NCBI GenBank assembly: GCA_030549205.1
Contig: JAUKTV010000020.1
Coordinates: 1 to 64,000, forward strand
Direction: 5' to 3'
Length of the DNA stretch: 64,000 nt
From: Apiosordaria backusii
Lineage: Eukaryota; Ascomycota; Sordariomycetes; Sordariales; Lasiosphaeriaceae
The translations under genes were made by a program, and so were the position numbers. Of this stretch, positions 58,094-64,000 are shown one piece after another. Positions within the stretch are counted from its first letter, which is position 1. Each line of letters opens with the position of its first letter. Under the pieces are notes generated by a model that was not told the DNA's origin, searched no databases, and saw nothing but the letters and a program-made list of their open reading frames with translations.

Positions 58094-59684
58094 ATGGCTT
58101 CCCACGACCACCCCATCTCTCGCCACAATGAAGTTGAAGTCGAACCTCCCAAGTCTGAGCAGCACCCAGTGAAATGGTACCGTTCCACCTTTTGGAACAT
58201 GACCGTTTTGGGCTTGTGCAATTTGGCGGCCCCGGGGATTTGGGGCGCAATGAACTCGCCTGGGGCTGGCGGTGCTGCATCACCACAGCTCATTAACGCA
58301 GCTAACGCTCTTACCTTCTGTCTCATGGTCGTGTCATGCTACTTCTCTAGTACCCTGGTACACTACATCGGGATCAAGGGAGCTTTGATCTTCGGAACGT
58401 GCGTTCCCCATTTCATCAGTGTGGCGTACATAGTGGCTGCTTGGGTTACTGACTGTGAGCAGGATCGGTTATGCGCCCTATGCAGCTGGCCTCTACACCA
58501 ATAACCGTTTCGGCACTGAGTGGCTTGTCCTCCTAGGTGCTGCTCTCTGCGGTATCTCTGCTGGCGTGTTCTGGATGGCTGAGGCAGCTATTGCCATTGC
58601 TTATCCTGAGCCTTGGAACAGAGGTAAAGCTATCGGGTACTGGTTGACATATCGACTGGCTGGCCAAATTCTCGGCGGCGCGATTAATCTCGGCCTGAAC
58701 GCCAAGAACAACGAAGCTGGCAAAGTCTCGTACACTGTCTTCTTGGTGTTCATCGCCATGCAATGCACTGGTCCAATCTTCGGGTTTTTGTTGAATGCCC
58801 CGGAGAAGGTCCAGAGAACAGATGGCAAGAAGGTCGACTTGACCATTACACGCGGCCCTATATTTGAACTGAAGGAAACGGCGAGACTCTTTTTGGGCAA
58901 GAAGTTTCTCTTAATGGTTCTGTTCATTGGACAAGCTGTCTTTGCCGAGGCAGTATACTTTACGTATCTTGCTAGTAAGTCGCGATGTTGCCATCACACG
59001 CTCCGGTGCCGAAGCTAACGGCAAACAGTGTGGTTTTCTGTTCGATCTCGTGCCTTGGGGTCATTCTTGTCGGGTATCATTGCTGTTATTTCGGGATGGA
59101 TCCTCGGTGTAAGTCGCACCCCACCTCTTGCATTCCATTTGTTTCGGTAAATCTGACAACCAGTTGGCTAGGCTTGGATTGATCGCACCAGAGTTGCGCT
59201 CAAAACTCGTGCGCGCACCAGTTTCTGGGTGATCGTGGTTCTGCAAGGCGGGTGGTGGACGTGGGCGACCATTCTCGTCACCCGTTACCGGATCACCAGA
59301 CCCACGTTTGATTGGGTCGATGGCAATTTCGGTGAGGGTTTCGGCGTCTTCGTGTTTCTCACGGTTGGCTTCCAGCTGAACTACATGTTTTTGTACTTCA
59401 TCATCCACAACATGGCCAAGGATGAGTCGGAAGTCGTCCGCTATGCTGCGCTCTTGCGCGGAACCGAGTCGGCGTGGCAGGCGGTCAGCTACGGCCTCAC
59501 ATCTCTCGCCGTGTTTGCTGAGGTTGGAGGTGTTTACATCAACTTTGGGCTGTGGGCCATTGCCATCTTCCCAGCTTGGTTGGTTGTGCGCGAGTTTGGT
59601 GCCTCCAAAGTGGAGCAGGTGGAGGAGCGGGCGTCGTCGGTTGAGACACCGAGCTTGAAGAGCAGTGAAGGCAAGAACCTGTAA
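58094..59684 (+). CDS. UNC93-like MFS transporter
   Basis: Four exons: 58094-58398, 58463-58974, 59029-59108, 59172-59684; phases fit and give 469 residues. STFWNMTVLGLCNLAAPGIW and the following GAMNSPGAGGAASPQLINAA match the fungal UNC93-like (DUF895) family, in which span 1 ends before an N-A-L/N-N-G loop. The spliced ALIFGTIGYAPYAAGLYTNN, then LGAALCGISAGVFWMAEAAI, and the mid-loop RGKAIGYWLTYRLAGQILGG continue the family pattern. About 11-12 spans are visible; the C-terminal tail is Ser/Glu-rich. Substrate unknown. It lies downstream of the Baeyer-Villiger-type gene in the same direction. Confidence 0.87.
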
Positions 59685-59775
59685 ACAGGAAGTGAAAGAG
59701 GATGAGAGGGTAGGTGGTTCTGACAGGCTTGATGGTAACTTCAAAATCGGATAATATCAATAATCATAATCAACT

Positions 59776-59860
59776 AGCCCGTATAGCTCAGTGGTAGAGC
59801 GCATCACTCGTAAGCATTCTGTGACATGATGAGGTCCGCGGTTCAATCCCGCGTGGGGGC
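59776..59860 (+). tRNA. tRNA-Thr (anticodon CGT) with 13-nt intron
   Basis: GCCCGTA opens the acceptor stem, followed by D arm GCTC-AGTGGTA-GAGC. The anticodon stem CATCA/TGATG brackets the loop CTCGTAA, with anticodon CGT. A 13-base insert after position 37 (AGCATTCTGTGAC) is at the canonical nuclear intron site. The T arm is CGCGG-TTCAATC-CCGCG and the gene ends TGGGGGCA including the discriminator. The acceptor stem has one G-G mismatch (5:68) and one wobble pair. A T-rich run (TTCTTTTT) follows as a likely RNA polymerase III terminator. A and B boxes are intact. Confidence 0.9.
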
Positions 59861-60424
59861 ACATTCTTTTTGGCATTTTTGGGTCCTTACTTATTCACCG
59901 TGTGGTTTGAAGCTATTCCCACATGCCACAGCCGCTTCATTTTGCTTTGCAAATTCCGTCAGCCAGGTAGCAATAGTGCCAGCCATACACTCTGAGCTCT
60001 GAACCTGACCGAAGGTTTGTTGCTCCGTTCTAGATGCCCTGTGGAGCGACCCTCGACCATACAACACCCTAACGTACGGTGCCAGGAGCTAACAATTTGT
60101 CCTCAACCCGCAATACGACGCCATTCAGATTGTTCATCATTGGCAGGATATGACTGCAGTTCGCCGGGCTCATGCATGACACCATCGGCCAGTGAATTAC
60201 AACATGATTTCGGAGATAAACCCCACCTATTGCGAACCGGACAGACACACAACATACCAGACGGTTCCTATTTCCGGAACAAGACATCTTGAGTGTCGTA
60301 GTATATAGAGCTTCGCTTCCTCAACCACAATCATTGACTTGAATCGTCACGGCCTCTTTCACTTGCCACCGTCCCCCTCAGTACCAGCATCGCTCTCTCT
60401 CGCCCACCCAACTTAGTACATGCG
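59861..60424. other. Intergenic, no gene seen
   Basis: About 560 bases between the tRNA gene and the second FMN monooxygenase, containing that gene's promoter. A pyrimidine-rich stretch lies shortly before the ATG at 60425. Nothing else seen. Confidence 0.45.
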
Positions 60425-62110
60425 ATGTCGAACACCAGTCAACAGCCACCAGCCACGACCGGGGCTCGTCATGACCTTGGAAATGGCAAGAAACACATTC
60501 TGATCAATGCTTTCGATATGAGCACCGTCGGCCACCTGTCTCCCGGACAGTGGAAGGTAAGGATAGGGCCTGCCTTGTGGGTTTCTTATGATGTGAACAG
60601 CGTACTGACAAACGAAACAGAACCCAGTTGACAAGTCAGCCACCAAACGGAAGCTTGCGTATTGGATTGAATTGGCTAAACTTCTCGAAAGAGGTGGCGT
60701 CAATGCATTGTTTCTGGCAGACACATACGGTGGCTATGACACGTTTGAAGGGAGTGTGGATAATTGCATCAGACGAGCGGCACAGTGGCCGATAACAGAT
60801 CCAACTATTGTCAGTTCCATCCTGCACCTTTTCTTGCAGCGTAGATTGTTCACTGACTCGATTGCCAGCCCATCTCGGCCATGGCAGCCGTGACAAAGAA
60901 TTTGTCTTTTGCTATCACAGCCTCGACCAGCTTCGAGCCTCCTTACCTCCTAGCCAAGCGATTTTCCACTCTCGACCACTTCACGGACGGTCGTATCGGT
61001 TGGAACATCGTGACTTCTTGGAAGAAGTCCGCCTTCAAAGCCATCGGCCTTGACAACCCCATCGAGCACGACGAGCGCTACCGTCAAGCAGACGAGTACC
61101 TACGTGTTCTTTACAAGTGAGTCTTCCAATACCTTCCAGCTGGGTCTCCTTGCGATACTAACACGAGCTCCTTCATCAGACTCTGGGAGTCCTCCTGGTC
61201 CCCCACCGCCCTCTCCCCAGACCCAGCCAACGACAGCTACGTCGACCCCGCCCAAGTCCGCACCATCAACCACCAAGGCAAATATTTTTCTCTCAACGCC
61301 AAGCACATCGTCGACCCCTCCCCTCAACGCACCCCATTCCTCTTCCAAGCTGGCACCTCTTCCGCCGGATCTGATTTTGCCGCCACCCACGCCGAAGCCA
61401 TTTTCGTCTCTGGCCATTCCCCTTCTGTTCTCAGGCCCAAGATAGATGCCATTCGAACTCTGGCCGTTAAAAAAGGACGCGATCCCAGATCCATTAAGGT
61501 GTTTGCCACGTTCACGCCCATCGTGGCAGAAACGGATGAGCTCGCTCAGGAGAAGTTGGCAGAGTTGAAGAAGTATGCGTCTACTATTGGAGGTTTGGTG
61601 CTCGTCAGTGGCTGGACGGGGATCGACCTCTCCAAGCTGCCTCTGGATAAGGAGATCAGCAAGGAGGATAGTGCCGAGGCGCACAAAGTGACGAGCATTC
61701 TGGATAATTTCACCACTGCGAGCAAAGAGCACCCTAGATGGACCCCGAGACTGGTGGCCGAACATGCGGCTATCGGTGGGCTCGGGCCAGTCAGCGTTGG
61801 AAGCCCGCAGACGGTGGCAGATGAGCTGGAGCGATGGGTGAAGGAGGCTGATGTGGATGGCTTCAACATTGGGTATGTGACTACACCAGGGACGTTTGAA
61901 GAGGTGGTGGATCTGTTGATTCCTGAGCTGAGGAAGAGGGGGATCTACCCTGAATTGCCTGATCCAAGTGAGGAGCCGGTGACAGCTAGGGAGAAGATCT
62001 ATGGTAAGGGGCAGAAGGGGTTGAGACACGATCATGAAGGAAGTCGGTACAAGTATGATGTGTACCGGGAGGATCAGCCTTATGTGGCCGAGACATGCGC
62101 AAAGGCTTGA
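60425..62110 (+). CDS. FMN-dependent monooxygenase, NtaA/SnaA family (second copy)
   Basis: Four exons: 60425-60556, 60621-60809, 60869-61116, 61180-62110; phases fit and give 499 residues. KKHILINAFDMSTVGHLSPG, LAKLLERGGVNALFLADTYG, then LSFAITASTSFEPPYLLAKR and GRIGWNIVTSW show the luciferase-like NtaA fold. FLFQAGTSSAGSDFAATHAE and VAEHAAIGGLGPVSVGSPQT are the C-terminal landmarks. The protein has a longer C-terminal tail than the copy at 43774-45524, and the two are clearly diverged paralogues rather than a recent duplication. Like its family it needs reduced FMN from another protein. Cytosolic by absence of targeting signals. Confidence 0.92.
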
Positions 62111-62733
62111 GCCTTGGGCCCTTCACAAACGCAGACGCGTGTGGATATCTAGCTCCGGGACGATTCCTTATAAAATCATCTGCTTCTCAAATCGAGTCTT
62201 GTATTCGACGGAGACCAGCCCCTTCCTAATCACCATGGCCTGCACCTTCATGTTGATAAAAGAAGACCTCATTGCCACCAGCAAGTTCCGATACCGGAAG
62301 AGCTCAGACAGACCCTAACCCTGTCTTACCCCTGAGCCCCTTTTCAAGTGTTTTTCTTACCTCGGTACTACATTGGAGAGTGTAACATAGAAAGACCAGC
62401 CAAGCAATCTAAAAACTAGTAGCAAGGCATCGTGTGGCATATTGTAAGGTGATTTTTGTTTCGACTAGATGCCTCTATTCCCATGTCGGTCAAGCGGGCG
62501 GAGCTTCGGAAAATTCCCACCCTGACTCATCAAGGCGTTTCAACCAACACCGTTCATATGAAAAATTGACAACTACGCCCTTCCAACAACAACACCACTC
62601 CAGCCCAACTGCACAAAAGCCCTTCGCGGCCCTTTCTTTCCTTGCAAGAATCCAAGTCGTCTCCATTTTCTCAACAAGTCTTTGACCCCCAGCGCCACCC
62701 CCACCAAAGCTCAAACTTTCCAGTTTCTCCGAG
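62111..62733. other. Intergenic, no gene seen
   Basis: About 620 bases with the 3' UTR of the monooxygenase gene and the promoter of the GNAT gene. Short frames only. Confidence 0.45.
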
Positions 62734-63291
62734 ATGGCCACCCCAAAACCTCTCACCTTCCGCCTCGCCACCCCAAAAGATGCACCCGCCCTCCAACCCC
62801 TAGTGCAGTCCGCCTACCGCGGCGAAACCAGCCGCAAAGGCTGGACAAGCGAAGCCGACCTCCTCGTCGGCACCCGCATCAACGTCGCCGGCATCGTCGA
62901 GAAGATCGAAACCCCCAACAGCGCTGTCATCATGGCCTTTTCCCCATCACTCAACAACGCCCTTGTTGCCTGCTGCGAGGTCCTCTTGAAGCCTTCTCGG
63001 AAGATCGGCTATTTCGGCATGTTCGCTGTGGACCCCACTCTTCAAGCCGGCGGGATTGGAAGGCAGGTGCTGGTGAACGCGGAGCAGTATGCGAAGATCC
63101 ATGGGGCGGAGAAGATGGAGATGACGGTTATCTGGACGAGGAAGGAGCTGATTGAGTGGTATGTCAGGAGGGGGTACACGGTCACGGACGAGAGGAGGGA
63201 GTTTCCGCATGAGGAGCTGGCGAAGATGGATGGGGAAAATAGGGCGTTGGTGGAGGACTTGTGGTTCAAGGTTTTGGTGAAGGAGTTGTGA
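62734..63291 (+). CDS. GNAT family N-acetyltransferase
   Basis: 185 residues, one exon, ATG at 62734 (MATPKPLTFRLATPKDAPAL). The RLATPKDAPAL start, the strand IGYFGMFAVDPTLQAGGIGR (motif A; the acetyl-CoA loop QAGGIGR fits Q/RxxGxG/A), and WYVRRGYTVTDERREFP (motif B, xxYxxxGF-like) define a GNAT fold. The acceptor cannot be predicted. No targeting signal is present. Confidence 0.88.
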   Translation: MATPKPLTFRLATPKDAPALQPLVQSAYRGETSRKGWTSEADLLVGTRINVAGIVEKIETPNSAVIMAFSPSLNNALVACCEVLLKPSRKIGYFGMFAVDPTLQAGGIGRQVLVNAEQYAKIHGAEKMEMTVIWTRKELIEWYVRRGYTVTDERREFPHEELAKMDGENRALVEDLWFKVLVKEL

Positions 63292-63931
63292 TTTGTTCGA
63301 GAGAGGGAAAGGGTCGAGGGGGGGTTGTGCGTAGTGGCGATAACTCTGGTGCCAGGCCTCGGTGCATTTTTTGATGGCAATACCTTGACAAGCGGCCAGG
63401 CATTTGTGACTGGAGTCTGCTACATCAAAGCTTGATCTCAATACAAGATAAATAAACAACAGAAAAACAGTCGAATAAAGATCGTTGAGACCAACAGTCC
63501 GCAGGACCAGTCCGTTGTGTTGAAATATCTTGGTTGTATGCTGATACATGACCTTGACGTTGGCAAACCATTACACATCAGGAGAGCTTACCATACTTGA
63601 ATAGCCAAGTTTGTCGGATTTGTTCAGGTAGAGTCGAGTGTTGGGCAAGGGCGGCCTCTTTGAAAAGATGGCCCTGTCTGTCGTTGGCTGAAGTTTGATG
63701 CAATCCAGGAGCCTCATGTGATCAAGGCAGGTGGATCAAGGGAACTGGTCAAAGCGGAAGGAGCAAGTCTAAAATGACTGCTGAAACCCCCACCTTCCTC
63801 TCAGTCTGCACTTTCTTTCTGGCATTTAGGTTACCTGCAGCCCCGCCGTCTACTGAAGACTTCTCCCTCCCCATCGATTTCGACAACACCGCCTGAAACA
63901 CCAAGCCGTTTGGCGTTTGACATCAAGCAAC
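63292..63931. other. Intergenic, no gene seen
   Basis: About 640 bases between the GNAT stop codon and the start codon of the last gene. No frame or repeat supported. Confidence 0.4.
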
Positions 63932-64000
63932 ATGTCGGTCAACGCGCCTCCCGAAATGGATGACAAAACCAACGCTGAGTTCGAGCGACTGATCAGTGAG
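63932..64000 (+). CDS. Start of a gene running off the window (partial)
   Basis: An ATG at 63932 after a pyrimidine-containing leader (CATCAAGCAAC before the ATG) opens 23 codons, MSVNAPPEMDDKTNAEFERL and on, to the window end without a stop. The acidic N-terminus is not enough to name the protein. Open frame and leader composition support a real start, but this could be a short upstream frame. Confidence 0.5.
   Translation, partial: MSVNAPPEMDDKTNAEFERLISE

Noticed and set aside
61100..62035. 311-codon minus-strand frame
   Set aside because: Antisense of the last exon of the second FMN monooxygenase, which has a strong family match in the sense frame.
40000..63300. Secondary-metabolite gene cluster
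   Set aside because: Oxygenases, reductase and transporters are present, but no PKS, NRPS, terpene synthase, prenyltransferase or pathway-specific transcription factor was found.
1..64000. CRISPR arrays, bacterial operons or Shine-Dalgarno sites
   Set aside because: Introns, a nuclear tRNA intron and RIP show a fungal nuclear genome; no regularly spaced repeats were seen.

Overview
The window reads as nuclear DNA of a filamentous ascomycete, most likely a Sordariomycete. Genes carry one to seven short introns (about 50-110 bp) with fungal branch points. The proteins match fungal families: eIF3e, mL49, Swi1, Utp6, Cwh43, GH72, DUF8021-type secreted protein and fungal MFS families. The left end shows the C-to-T / G-to-A decay typical of repeat-induced point mutation (RIP). 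No species is claimed. All functions come from reading protein sequence and splice signals by eye; no search was run.

Layout. (1) 1-8.6 kb is an AT-rich RIP-degraded transposon graveyard. It holds a decayed Ty1/copia element on + (GAG-preintegrase, integrase, reverse transcriptase and RNase H still readable in order). Between RT and RNase H it is interrupted by a GC-normal 488-bp tRNA-headed element that looks like a SINE. Further right lies a separate ~1.5-kb LTR-flanked element. (2) 9-14 kb holds an intact NAD(P)-binding protein, a RidA-like gene with a frameshift, an unplaced membrane protein and a truncated, frameshifted cytochrome P450. (3) 14-21 kb holds a hypothetical protein, an APH/kinase-like protein, and a five-exon gene joining a nucleoside-phosphorylase-like domain to a ubiquitin-like domain and zinc cysteines, with two consecutive GC-AG introns. 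(4) 22-39.5 kb is a conserved housekeeping block: eIF3e, mL49, Swi1, an EVE-domain (THYN1-like) protein, Utp6 and Cwh43. A 4.5-kb gene-free stretch separates the divergent Swi1 and EVE genes. (5) 40-63.3 kb is accessory metabolism: an EgtD-like methyltransferase divergent from an MCT-type transporter, two NtaA/SnaA-family FMN monooxygenases, an MDR reductase, a diverged GH72 protein, a secreted DUF8021-like protein, an anion:cation symporter, a Baeyer-Villiger-type monooxygenase, an UNC93-like transporter, a Thr tRNA and a GNAT. (6) A gene starts at 63932 and runs off the window.

Working together: the block in region 4 serves translation, ribosome assembly, chromatin remodelling and GPI-anchor lipid remodelling. 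Region 5 looks like dispersed oxidative catabolism and transport. It has no PKS, NRPS or terpene core gene, so I do not call a biosynthetic cluster.
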